Below the pieces are notes generated by a model that saw nothing but the letters and a program-made list of their open reading frames with translations, was not told the origin of the DNA and did not search any database. Shown one piece after another: positions 18,626-26,458 of a DNA stretch of 64,000 nucleotides. The position numbers and the translations under genes are program-made. The stretch is taken from NCBI GenBank assembly GCA_021732485.1, contig JAKFUV010000008.1:1-64000 (forward strand). The letters are read 5' to 3'. Position 1 is the stretch's first letter. Each line of letters opens with the position of its first letter. The stretch is from Hyphomicrobium sp. GTDB lineage: Bacteria > Pseudomonadota > Alphaproteobacteria > Rhizobiales > Hyphomicrobiaceae.

Positions 18626-18847
18626 GGTCTTGAACCTGATCTCGTTTGTTTGACGCTGAACGATTAGTCGCATTCCCACTCAAGGGCCAATGTCTTGCGC
18701 GTCAAATGCGATGAACGATGGGCTCGATTTGCTTCCATTTTGTGGCACTCGCCGGCGTTGGCGCCAACGCGTCAGGCCGCTTGGACCTGGCTGATGGCTG
18801 AGCAACGTCGCCGGCCTTTATTTCCCGGCCTTGGTGCCCCAGCCGTG

Positions 18848-18876
18848 TTGCAATGAGCAAAGCCCACCTCTATACG
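18848..18876 (+). promoter_or_regulatory. Probable sigma-70 promoter of tRNA-Ser
   Basis: TTGCAA (18848-18853) and TATACG (18871-18876) are separated by 17 bases, and the tRNA begins 20 bases further on. The spacing is ideal for a housekeeping promoter. The match is by eye. Confidence 0.5.
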
Positions 18877-18896
18877 GGTGCCTTGCCTCGATTTGC

Positions 18897-18989
18897 GGAG
18901 ATGTGGCCGAGTGGCTGAAGGCAACGGTTTGCTAAATCGTCATACGCTTTAAAGGCGTATCGAGGGTTCGAATCCCTCCGTCTCCGCCA
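18897..18989 (+). tRNA. tRNA-Ser, anticodon GCU
   Basis: A class II tRNA with a long variable arm. The acceptor stem GGAGATG pairs with CGTCTCC, with one G-T wobble. The D-loop region is GGCCGAGTGGCTGAAGGC, the anticodon loop TTTGCTAAA reads GCT, the variable arm stem is ATACGCTTT-AAAGGCGTAT, and the T-arm is GGGTTCGAATCCC. The mature body ends at 18986 and CCA is encoded at 18987-18989. It decodes AGC and AGU serine codons. Confidence 0.97.
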
Positions 18990-19075
18990 TTCTTTCACTC
19001 ACGCGCCGGAAGTGCTCCGTTTAGGCGGCCACGTGCCGGGTCGCGTTGCTCCCGAGCCCTGAGGACTTTGCCGTG

Positions 19076-19108
19076 AGTTCGAACCCAGTCGCTCCGTCTC
19101 CGCCATTC
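19076..19108 (+). repeat. Degenerate duplicate of the tRNA-Ser 3' end (att-like remnant)
   Basis: The 17-base sequence CTCCGTCTCCGCCATTC at 18976-18992, covering the tRNA-Ser acceptor 3' half, CCA and three flanking bases, recurs exactly at 19092-19108. The second copy is preceded by GAGTTCGAACCC (19076-), echoing the T-loop GGTTCGAATCCC, with a six-base insertion between. There is no full tRNA here. Duplicated tRNA 3' ends are the usual product of tyrosine-integrase site-specific integration, and no integrase gene lies nearby. Confidence 0.75.
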
Positions 19109-19221
19109 GCAGCTAGAACTCACGTTGAAGGCTTCCAAAAAAGCTGTGCAAATGATCGAGGCGTCCCGGCTTTGTCGGTGACGACGTGCACTGCGGCGAT
19201 GTTGCAAGCGCGCGCCGTGTG

Positions 19222-19545
19222 TCAGGCGACGTTGAGCGCAGCCGTCTCGACCAGCTTGACGCCCTGGTCGTCGATCCATGCAAATTCAATCACGCCGGGA
19301 CCGGGCACCTTCAACTGAAACGAAATATAGGGATTGGCCGAAATGCCAGGCCCAAGCTCAGCCTGGAAAACCTCCACGTCGCCAAACTTCGCGATCAGCC
19401 TATTGATGATATTGCGCGGGATGACGACACCATCTTTGTCTTTGCGGTTTCCCGTCTCCATGACATGCGTCACCAGTGTTTTGACCTCGATCACGTCGCC
19501 GATCGCGGCCTGTTCGGGAAGTTTGATGCGTGGGTTGCTGGCCAT
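19222..19545 (-). CDS. soxZ: Sulfur-oxidation carrier protein SoxZ
   Basis: SoxZ is the partner of SoxY in the periplasmic carrier on which thiosulfate- or sulfide-derived sulfur is oxidised. The 107-residue product shows the family pattern: IEVKTLVTHVMETGNRKDKDG, the HPMETG-like segment, PRNIINRLIAKFGDVEVFQAELGPGISANPYISFQL and a terminal immunoglobulin-like strand AWIDDQG. The ATG at 19545 has GAGAGG eleven bases upstream, and a GTG three codons earlier is an alternative. It follows soxY by about 25 bases, and no other sox gene follows. Confidence 0.93.
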   Translation of the reverse strand: MASNPRIKLPEQAAIGDVIEVKTLVTHVMETGNRKDKDGVVIPRNIINRLIAKFGDVEVFQAELGPGISANPYISFQLKVPGPGVIEFAWIDDQGVKLVETAALNVA

Positions 19546-19570
19546 CAGCGGCACCGCCTCTCAAGTTGCG

Positions 19571-20071
19571 TCATGTCTGGCAGCCGCCGAGCGTGACTTT
19601 CACCGTCATCGTCGACATCGTGATTTCGTCGTTCGACAATTCCGCCAGCACGACGACGTCCTGGCTGCGCGCGAGGCGCATGCGGCTTTGGACGCGCGCT
19701 CGGCCGTTCAGCGGTGATAAGCGGAAGGTTGCGACATGCGCCACCGGATTTCCCGACGACAAAATGTGGATCGCGCGAACATGGTCGGCATCTGTCATCG
19801 GGCTGTCGACGGACATCGTGATCGGCACGAAATTGCCGTTCTCCGCCATCTCAGGCAAATCGACGGTGATCTTGCCATCCGTCGGCACGGCACCGGCGAG
19901 CAGCTTTTTCAGTTCGGTTTCAAAGAGTGGTGTGCGTTCGAAGGGCGCGATGTCTGCCGGTTGCGCCAGCGCGCCCGCAGCTTTCAGGAGTGGCGCCAGA
20001 CACGCACCCGCCGCCGCCGCCGTGATGATGAAACTCCGGCGGTTGTGCAATTCTGGTCGTAAGGGTTTCAT
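19571..20071 (-). CDS. soxY: Sulfur-oxidation carrier protein SoxY, variant C-terminus
   Basis: A 166-residue SoxY subunit with a twin-arginine signal (HNRRSFIITAAAAG, residues 9-22) and cleavage near ALAQ. The mature domain includes ITVDLPEMAENGNFVPITMSVDSPM and HVATFRLSP. The functional part of SoxY is a C-terminal swinging arm normally ending Gly-Gly-Cys-Gly-Gly, whose Cys carries the sulfur substrate. Here the end is LGGCQT, keeping the Cys (residue 164) but not the final two glycines. The ATG at 20071 is the last one before the Tat signal. It is transcribed with soxZ and divergent from fccB. Confidence 0.92.
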   Translation of the reverse strand: MKPLRPELHNRRSFIITAAAAGACLAPLLKAAGALAQPADIAPFERTPLFETELKKLLAGAVPTDGKITVDLPEMAENGNFVPITMSVDSPMTDADHVRAIHILSSGNPVAHVATFRLSPLNGRARVQSRMRLARSQDVVVLAELSNDEITMSTMTVKVTLGGCQT

Positions 20072-20261
20072 GAGGTGCACGAAGCCCACCTTGTCAGCGT
20101 GGCGCGGATCACTTTCGTCGCATGGAGATATAGCCTGAGGCGGATATCGCCATCTAGTTACAATGGGTTCATTTCCTGACACAATGACGCGCTGATAGGC
20201 TATCGCGATCGGTTCACCCATCGCCCACAAAGATCTCAATCGATCACTTTGAAAGGCGATC

Positions 20262-21584
20262 ATGACCACAATGTCGCGGCGACGGTTTGGTGGGCTGGCC
20301 GCTGGTCTCGGAGTCATCAGTGCGACCGCAGGTCTTGAGCATGCGGCGATGGCCGCCGGGCCTGCAAAAATTGTCATCATCGGTGGCGGGCCAGCGGGTG
20401 CAACGGTTGCCAATCGTCTGAAAACGGCTGATCCCGACATCGAAGTCACGCTGATCGAGCCGAAGGAAACCTACACCACCTGCTTTTACTCGAACCACTA
20501 TCTCGGCGGTTTTCGCACGTTCCAATCGATCACGCACACCTATGACGGCGTCAAAAAACGCGGCATCAACGTCGTTCGTGATTTCGCGGTCGGTGTCGAT
20601 ACCGTTGCCAAAACCGTGACGCTGGCGAACGCCGCTGCAACATTGGCCTACGATCGACTGGTTGTCGCGCCAGGCATCGACATCAAATTCGATGCCATTG
20701 AAGGCTATTCAGAAGCCGCCGCTGAAATCATGCCTCACGCTTGGCAAGGCGGCGCGCAAGCCTGGCTGCTGAAAAAGAAGCTGCTGACCATGACCGATGG
20801 CGGCGTTGTCATCATGACCGTTCCACTAAATCCGTATCGTTGCCCGCCTGGTCCCTACGAGCGCGCCTGCATGATCGGGCATTTTCTCAAGACGGTGAAA
20901 CCGAAATCCAAGCTGATCCTCTTCGATGCCAAATCGACGATTTCGAAGCAGGCGGTTTTCGAGGAAGCGATTGGCGAATATTATAAAGGCATAATCGAAC
21001 TGAACTTATCCAATGAGATCGACGATTTTTCGGTTGCCCGCGTCGATGCCAAAAGCGGCGATGTCGTGACTAAGGCGGCGCGCACAGAACGAGCGGCGGT
21101 CGCCAACATCATTCCACCGCAACGGGCCGGCGTGATCGCCGCCAAGGCTGGACTGATGGACGGCGACTGGTGCCCCGTTAACCCTGACAACTTCACCTCG
21201 ACCAAGGTCAAGGATGTCTATGTGCTCGGCGACGCGGCTATTGCCGACGATATGCCGAAGTCGGCTTTTTCGGCCATGAGTCAGGCTGGCGTGGTCGCGG
21301 CCGACATCATCGCTGACCTGTCGGGTCGACCGCGAACGGCTGGCACCTACCGCAATACATGCTGGTCGATGGTCAGTGCGGCCAACAGTGCCAAAATCGG
21401 TGCCGACTACAAACCCGGCACCAAAGACGGTCACCGTGTGCTGACGGCCATCGATCCTTTTATCTCGGCGGCTGGCGAGTCGGACGACAAGCGTCGGGAA
21501 ACATTCGAGGAAAGCGCGGCTTGGTATGATTCCGCCGTTACCGAGATTTTTGGCACGTCAATCACCTCAGCCGCAGCGCCGTAG
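20262..21584 (+). CDS. fccB: Flavocytochrome c sulfide dehydrogenase, flavoprotein subunit (FccB/SoxF)
   Basis: A 440-residue periplasmic FAD enzyme that oxidises sulfide or SoxYZ-bound sulfur. It has a Tat signal (MSRRRFGGLAAGLG), an FAD-binding IVIIGGGPAGATVANRL at residues 37-53, redox-active Cys74 (YTTCFYSNHYLGG) and Cys194 in YRCPPGPYERAC, VYVLGDAAIADDMPKS near the C-terminal FAD contact, and the terminal flavocytochrome domain (AGTYRNTCWSMVS). The usual haem-c partner (FccA/SoxE) is not encoded next to it. It is divergent from soxYZ across 190 bases. AAAGGCG precedes the start. Confidence 0.93.
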   Translation: MTTMSRRRFGGLAAGLGVISATAGLEHAAMAAGPAKIVIIGGGPAGATVANRLKTADPDIEVTLIEPKETYTTCFYSNHYLGGFRTFQSITHTYDGVKKRGINVVRDFAVGVDTVAKTVTLANAAATLAYDRLVVAPGIDIKFDAIEGYSEAAAEIMPHAWQGGAQAWLLKKKLLTMTDGGVVIMTVPLNPYRCPPGPYERACMIGHFLKTVKPKSKLILFDAKSTISKQAVFEEAIGEYYKGIIELNLSNEIDDFSVARVDAKSGDVVTKAARTERAAVANIIPPQRAGVIAAKAGLMDGDWCPVNPDNFTSTKVKDVYVLGDAAIADDMPKSAFSAMSQAGVVAADIIADLSGRPRTAGTYRNTCWSMVSAANSAKIGADYKPGTKDGHRVLTAIDPFISAAGESDDKRRETFEESAAWYDSAVTEIFGTSITSAAAP

Positions 21585-21593
21585 TGGCAGATG

Positions 21594-21677
21594 TGTTACA
21601 TTAGGCGGGCTGCGGTGTTCGACAGCAAGGCAGCGGCACTCCGTCGGACATTTGGTCCAACCGAGGGCAATGTAACA
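21594..21677. repeat. Spaced 9-bp inverted repeat downstream of fccB
   Basis: TGTTACATT at 21594-21602 and its exact reverse complement AATGTAACA at 21669-21677, 66 bases apart, lie in the 282-base gap between fccB and fadE. They could be paired operator sites or the ends of an excised element. The rest of the gap shows nothing recognisable. Confidence 0.4.
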
Positions 21678-21866
21678 AACGGGATCAAGGTTGCCGTATA
21701 CGTCAACTAAGGGTATGAGATCTGGCGTTTGGGCCGAATTTGCGGCCTTGGCCAATCTGCAGCCTTGAAAGCAAAATGCGGGTCGGGCGTAAGACCGGCC
21801 GGACGAATTGGTTTAAACTGTCTCGGCACGAGATGCGGAGACAATTGAGTTTCGGAGGCTCGGATA

Positions 21867-24365
21867 ATGGCGACCGTGGTTCTGCTGGTGATTGGCTTGG
21901 CGGCCTTTATGGCGCTCGGGATGATGCAGGCGCCGCTCGCGGCATGGGCGGCGGTGGTCGGCGTCCTGACGCTGGTCATGCAGACAGGGATGCTGGGTGG
22001 CACCGAAAGTGGCGGCGGACTGCTCTCGCTCCTCGCATGGCTGCCGTTCGTGACACTGGCGCTGCTCGCGGTGCCGTCGATCCGCCGCCAATTCGTTGTG
22101 ACGCCGGTGTTCGGACTTGTGCAGAAAATTCTGCCGAAGGTTTCCGATACCGAAGCCCAGGCCCTGGATGCCGGCACCGTCGGCTTCGATGCCGAGCTGT
22201 TCTCGGGCACTCCCGACTGGAACAAGCTGCAAGCCATTCCGCCGATTCAGCTTTCGGCCGATGAGCGCGCCTTCCTCGACGGCCCGACGGAAGATCTATG
22301 CCGGATGATCAACGACTGGGACGTGCGCCACGCCAATCGCGAGATCCCGGAGCCGATCTGGGCGTTCGTCAAGCAGCACGGCTTCCTCGGCATGCTGATT
22401 TCGAAAGACCACGGCGGGCTGGGTTTCTCGGCTCAAGCGCAATCGCTCATCCTTGGCAAGATCGCTTCGCGCTCGCCGGATGTCGTGACGATTGTCATGG
22501 TGCCGAATTCGCTCGGGCCTGGCGAATTGATCGAGAAGTACGGCACCGACGAACAGAAGCACCATTTCCTGCCGCGCTTGGCGCGTGGCGATGAAGTGCC
22601 GTGCTTTTCGCTGACTGGGCCGACGTCGGGCTCGGACGCCGCCACGATGCGCGATATCGGTTACATCACGCGCGGCATGCACGATGGCAAGGAGACGCTC
22701 GGCGTCAAACTTTCGTGGGACAAGCGCTATATCACGCTCGGGCCGAAAGCGACGCTGGTCGGCCTGGCGTTCCGCCTGTTCGATAAGGACAATCTGCTCG
22801 GCAAAGGTGAAGACGTCGGCATCACGCTGGCGCTCATTCCGGCGACCCATCCTGGCGTCAACATTGGCCGCCGGCATTTGCCGTCGGGTGCCGCTTTCCC
22901 GAATGGCCCAAACTGGGGCAACGACGTTTTCATTCCGATCGATTGGGTCATTGGCGGCGAGAAGATGGCCGGCCAAGGCTGGCGCATGCTGATGGAATGT
23001 CTGTCGGCCGGACGGGCCATTTCGCTGCCGTCGTCGGCAACGGCCGGCGCCAAGATGATGTTGCGCGTCACCTCTGCCTACGCCCGCATTCGTAAGCAGT
23101 TCGGTCTGCCGATCTCACGCATGGAAGGCATCGAAGAACCGCTGGTTCGCATCATCGAGACGGCCTACGTCAACGAAGCGGCGCGGGCGATTACTGCATC
23201 GATGGTCAGCCGTGGCGAGAAGCCGTCGGTGATTTCGGCGCTCATGAAATATCAGACGACCGAAAAAATGCGCCGCTCGGTCAACGACGCCATGGATATT
23301 CACGGTGGCCGCGCCATTTGCGACGGGCCGATGAATTATTTGCAGTCGGCCTATCAAATGGTGCCGGTTGGGATCACGGTCGAAGGCGCCAATATCCTGA
23401 CGCGGACGCTGATCACGTTCGCGCAAGGGGCACTGCGCTCGCACCCCTATCTCTACAAAGAAGTGCAATCGGCTCAGGATAGCGATCGCCGCCGTGGCCT
23501 CGACGCATTCGAAGAGGCCTTCAACGGACATATCGCGTTCTCGGTGTCGAACGTCACCGGAGCGCTGTTCCACAATCTGACGGGCGGCGCTTTCGCGTCC
23601 GCCCCGCCCAACGCACAAATGATGTCGCAATGGTACCGGCAGCTGGCCCGCGCCAGCCGCTCGTTCGCCTTCGTCGCCGATATCACCGTGGCGATGCTTG
23701 GCGGCGGATTGAAAACCAAACAGAAGATCACCGGCCGTCTTGCCGACGCTCTATCCGAGCTCTATTTCCTCTCGGCTGTGCTCAAGCGCTACGATGATGA
23801 CGGGCGCATGGCCGGCGACGAGCAGATCGTCGAGCTCGCGGCACGCAATGCGCTGTATCGCTTCCAGGAGGCGATGAGTGGCACCATCGACAATTTCCCG
23901 ACCGCCTGGGTACGGCCGTTGTTGCGCGTCATCGTGTTCCCGCTCGGGCGTCGTTTCAAGCCCGCCTCCGATCAGCTCGGCCGCGCCGTTGCCCGCCACG
24001 TTCTGGAACCCGGCAGCGCCCGGGACCGGCTGACGCGCGACATCTTCATTTCAAAGGACGTCAACGATCCGACCGGCTTGCTCGAAGTCACGCTGGAAAA
24101 AGTCATCGCCGCCGAACCCGTCGAAAAGAAACTGGAAAAGGCCATCCGCGACGGCGTGGTTCGCCGCTATCACGGCATGGACTGGTTTGAAGACGCGGTT
24201 GGCAAGGCTGTGTTGACACGCGCTGAAGCCGATCAGTTGCGCGAGGTCGAACGGCTCGTCGCGCGCGTCATCGCGGTCGATCACTTCGATCCGGCCGAGT
24301 TGAAGCCGAATTACGCCAACCTTGGGCACAACCAGCGCGGCTTTGAACCGTTAGCCGCCGAGTAG
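21867..24365 (+). CDS. fadE: Acyl-CoA dehydrogenase FadE
   Basis: FadE catalyses the first step of fatty-acid beta-oxidation, introducing the trans-2 double bond with FAD. At 832 residues it has the long FadE architecture: two N-terminal hydrophobic segments (residues 2-22 and about 25-75) that attach it to the inner membrane, the acyl-CoA dehydrogenase core (PCFSLTGPTSGSDAA, FNG-type FAD contacts) with the VEGANILTRT catalytic-base region, and a C-terminal FadE-specific domain (DUF1974). GGAGG precedes the ATG. It leads a fadE-fadJ-fadI operon. Confidence 0.96.
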   Translation: MATVVLLVIGLAAFMALGMMQAPLAAWAAVVGVLTLVMQTGMLGGTESGGGLLSLLAWLPFVTLALLAVPSIRRQFVVTPVFGLVQKILPKVSDTEAQALDAGTVGFDAELFSGTPDWNKLQAIPPIQLSADERAFLDGPTEDLCRMINDWDVRHANREIPEPIWAFVKQHGFLGMLISKDHGGLGFSAQAQSLILGKIASRSPDVVTIVMVPNSLGPGELIEKYGTDEQKHHFLPRLARGDEVPCFSLTGPTSGSDAATMRDIGYITRGMHDGKETLGVKLSWDKRYITLGPKATLVGLAFRLFDKDNLLGKGEDVGITLALIPATHPGVNIGRRHLPSGAAFPNGPNWGNDVFIPIDWVIGGEKMAGQGWRMLMECLSAGRAISLPSSATAGAKMMLRVTSAYARIRKQFGLPISRMEGIEEPLVRIIETAYVNEAARAITASMVSRGEKPSVISALMKYQTTEKMRRSVNDAMDIHGGRAICDGPMNYLQSAYQMVPVGITVEGANILTRTLITFAQGALRSHPYLYKEVQSAQDSDRRRGLDAFEEAFNGHIAFSVSNVTGALFHNLTGGAFASAPPNAQMMSQWYRQLARASRSFAFVADITVAMLGGGLKTKQKITGRLADALSELYFLSAVLKRYDDDGRMAGDEQIVELAARNALYRFQEAMSGTIDNFPTAWVRPLLRVIVFPLGRRFKPASDQLGRAVARHVLEPGSARDRLTRDIFISKDVNDPTGLLEVTLEKVIAAEPVEKKLEKAIRDGVVRRYHGMDWFEDAVGKAVLTRAEADQLREVERLVARVIAVDHFDPAELKPNYANLGHNQRGFEPLAAE

Positions 24366-24412
24366 GCTGCGCCGCTTCCTGGCGCCGCTGCCAACCGAGT
24401 ATGAGGCACGAC

Positions 24413-26443
24413 ATGAGTGAACGTCCAATATCCACAACCGACGCCGCTGCGTCCCACGGTGCGCAATTGAAAGACTGGCGCTATTCGGTCGATGGCGAAG
24501 GCATCGCCTGGGCAACTTTCGATCGCGAAGGCGAAAGCGCCAACTCACTCGGGCGCCGGCCGATCGAGGAGCTGTCCGCCATCATCGACCGGGTCGAAGC
24601 CGAAGCGCGCGCCAAGACGGTGCGTGGCCTCGTGATCATCTCGGGCAAGGAGCGCGGCTTCATCGTCGGAGCCGACATCCGCGAGTTCGAGGCATTCGAA
24701 AACGAGCGGCAAGTCATCGACAACCTGAAGCCGGTCAATGCCATGCTCGACCGGATCGAGCGGCTGCCTGTTCCTGTCGTTGCGGCAATTCATGGCGTTT
24801 GTGTTGGCGGCGGGCTCGAACTCATTTTAGCGTGCCACTATCGGATCGCGACGCGCGATGACTCGACGCGCATCGGATTTCCGGAAGTGAAGCTCGGAAT
24901 TTTTCCTGGTTTCAACGGCACGGCGCGGTCGATCAAACAGGTCGGTCCGATGGCCGCCATGCAGAATATGCTGACCGGCGGCATGATCCGCGCTGGCGCC
25001 GCCAAGGCCATGGGCTTTATTGATCAGCTCGTCGCCAGCCCCGGCGAACTGCATTGGGCGGCTCGCAAAGCCGTGCTGCAAAATCGCCGCTCGACGCCGG
25101 CGGGGGCTGCCAAGATGCTGCTCACCAAATGGCCGGTGCGCTCGCTTCTTGCCAAAAAAATGCGCGACGAAACGGCCAAGAAAGCCCGCGAGGCGCACTA
25201 TCCGGCGCCTTTCCGCCTCATCGATTTGTTCGAAACGCACGGCGGCAATCTGCCGGCCATGAAAGCCGCGGAGACGGCCGCGTTCGCGCCGCTGATGGTG
25301 TCAGATACATCGCGCAATCTCCGCCGCGTGTTTCGCCTGACGGAAATGCTCAAAGCCCAAGCGCCGCGCGGGTTGAAGTGGAAGCCAACGCGCGCCCACA
25401 TCATTGGTGCGGGCACGATGGGTGCCGACATCGCCGGCGTCTGTGCGGCGGCTGGCATGGAAGTCACGCTGCAGGATATTTCGCCCGAGCAGCTCGACAA
25501 AGGCATCAAGAGTCAGGGCAAATTGTTCGCACGCAAATTCAAGACGAAGCCGCTTCGTGACGCCGCCAAATCCCGGCTGATCGCCGATCCGCAGGGCCGT
25601 GGCATCGGCCGCGCCGACATCATCATCGAAGCCATCGTCGAACGTCTGGACATCAAGCAGAAGCTGTTCGCCGATCTCGAAACCAAGATCAAACCCGGTG
25701 CCGTGCTCGCAACCAACACCTCGTCGCTGAAGCTCTCGGATATCTCGCAGCCGATGAAAGATCCTGGCCGGCTGATCGGCTTGCACTTCTTTTCGCCGGT
25801 TCCGCAGATGCCGCTCGTCGAAGTGGTGCGCGGCACCGTGACCCGCGAAGACGAAGTGAAAAAGGGCGCGGCGTTCGTCACCAGCATCGACAAGTTTCCG
25901 CTGATCACCAAGGACGTGCCGGGCTTCCTCGTCAACAAAGTCCTGACGCCCTACATGTTCGCGGCCATGGAGCGACTGGAAAAGGGCGAAAGCAAAGAAA
26001 AGATCGATGAAGCCGCGCGCGCTTTCGGCATGCCAATGGGACCGATCGAACTGGCCGATAACGTCGGGCTCGATGTCTGCGCCCACGTGGCTAAAATTCT
26101 CGGGCAGTCGAGCGAAGGCTCGCGCCTTGAACGCCTCGTCGCGTCCGGCCGTCTCGGCAAAAAATCGGGCGAGGGGTTCTACGTCTGGAAGGACGGCAAA
26201 CCCGTGGCCGCCGAAGCTAAGTTCTCGAAATCAGACCTTGAAAAACTCGGACGCGAACTGGTTCAGCCGATGGTCAAGGAAGCGCAGGCCTCGCTTGATC
26301 AAGGCGTGGTCGAGAGCGCCGATCTGGTGGACGCCGGAATGATTTTCGGCACCGGCTTCGCGCCCTTCCGAGGCGGCCCGTTGCACTATCAAGCCTCCCT
26401 CAAAGAACCCGCAACGGCACCTCAGCGCGCGGCAGCAGAATAA
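24413..26443 (+). CDS. fadJ: Bifunctional enoyl-CoA hydratase / 3-hydroxyacyl-CoA dehydrogenase
   Basis: A 676-residue alpha subunit of the beta-oxidation complex, hydrating enoyl-CoA and oxidising the product to 3-ketoacyl-CoA with NAD. The N-terminal crotonase domain has SGKERGFIVGADIREF, GVCVGGGLELILACHYRIA and the catalytic-Glu segment FPEVKLGIFPGFNGT. The dehydrogenase domain has the NAD fold HIIGAGTMGADIAGVCAAAG and GLHFFSPVPQMPLVEVVRG. The ATG at 24413 is preferred to one four codons earlier. The gene ends 15 bases before the thiolase gene, as in fadJI pairs. Confidence 0.96.
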   Translation: MSERPISTTDAAASHGAQLKDWRYSVDGEGIAWATFDREGESANSLGRRPIEELSAIIDRVEAEARAKTVRGLVIISGKERGFIVGADIREFEAFENERQVIDNLKPVNAMLDRIERLPVPVVAAIHGVCVGGGLELILACHYRIATRDDSTRIGFPEVKLGIFPGFNGTARSIKQVGPMAAMQNMLTGGMIRAGAAKAMGFIDQLVASPGELHWAARKAVLQNRRSTPAGAAKMLLTKWPVRSLLAKKMRDETAKKAREAHYPAPFRLIDLFETHGGNLPAMKAAETAAFAPLMVSDTSRNLRRVFRLTEMLKAQAPRGLKWKPTRAHIIGAGTMGADIAGVCAAAGMEVTLQDISPEQLDKGIKSQGKLFARKFKTKPLRDAAKSRLIADPQGRGIGRADIIIEAIVERLDIKQKLFADLETKIKPGAVLATNTSSLKLSDISQPMKDPGRLIGLHFFSPVPQMPLVEVVRGTVTREDEVKKGAAFVTSIDKFPLITKDVPGFLVNKVLTPYMFAAMERLEKGESKEKIDEAARAFGMPMGPIELADNVGLDVCAHVAKILGQSSEGSRLERLVASGRLGKKSGEGFYVWKDGKPVAAEAKFSKSDLEKLGRELVQPMVKEAQASLDQGVVESADLVDAGMIFGTGFAPFRGGPLHYQASLKEPATAPQRAAAE

Positions 26444-26458
26444 TCCGGAGATCTCAAA

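Noticed and set aside
19076..19105. Second tRNA-Ser gene
   Set aside because: Only the T-loop fragment and acceptor 3' half are present. There is no anticodon arm or 5' acceptor strand.
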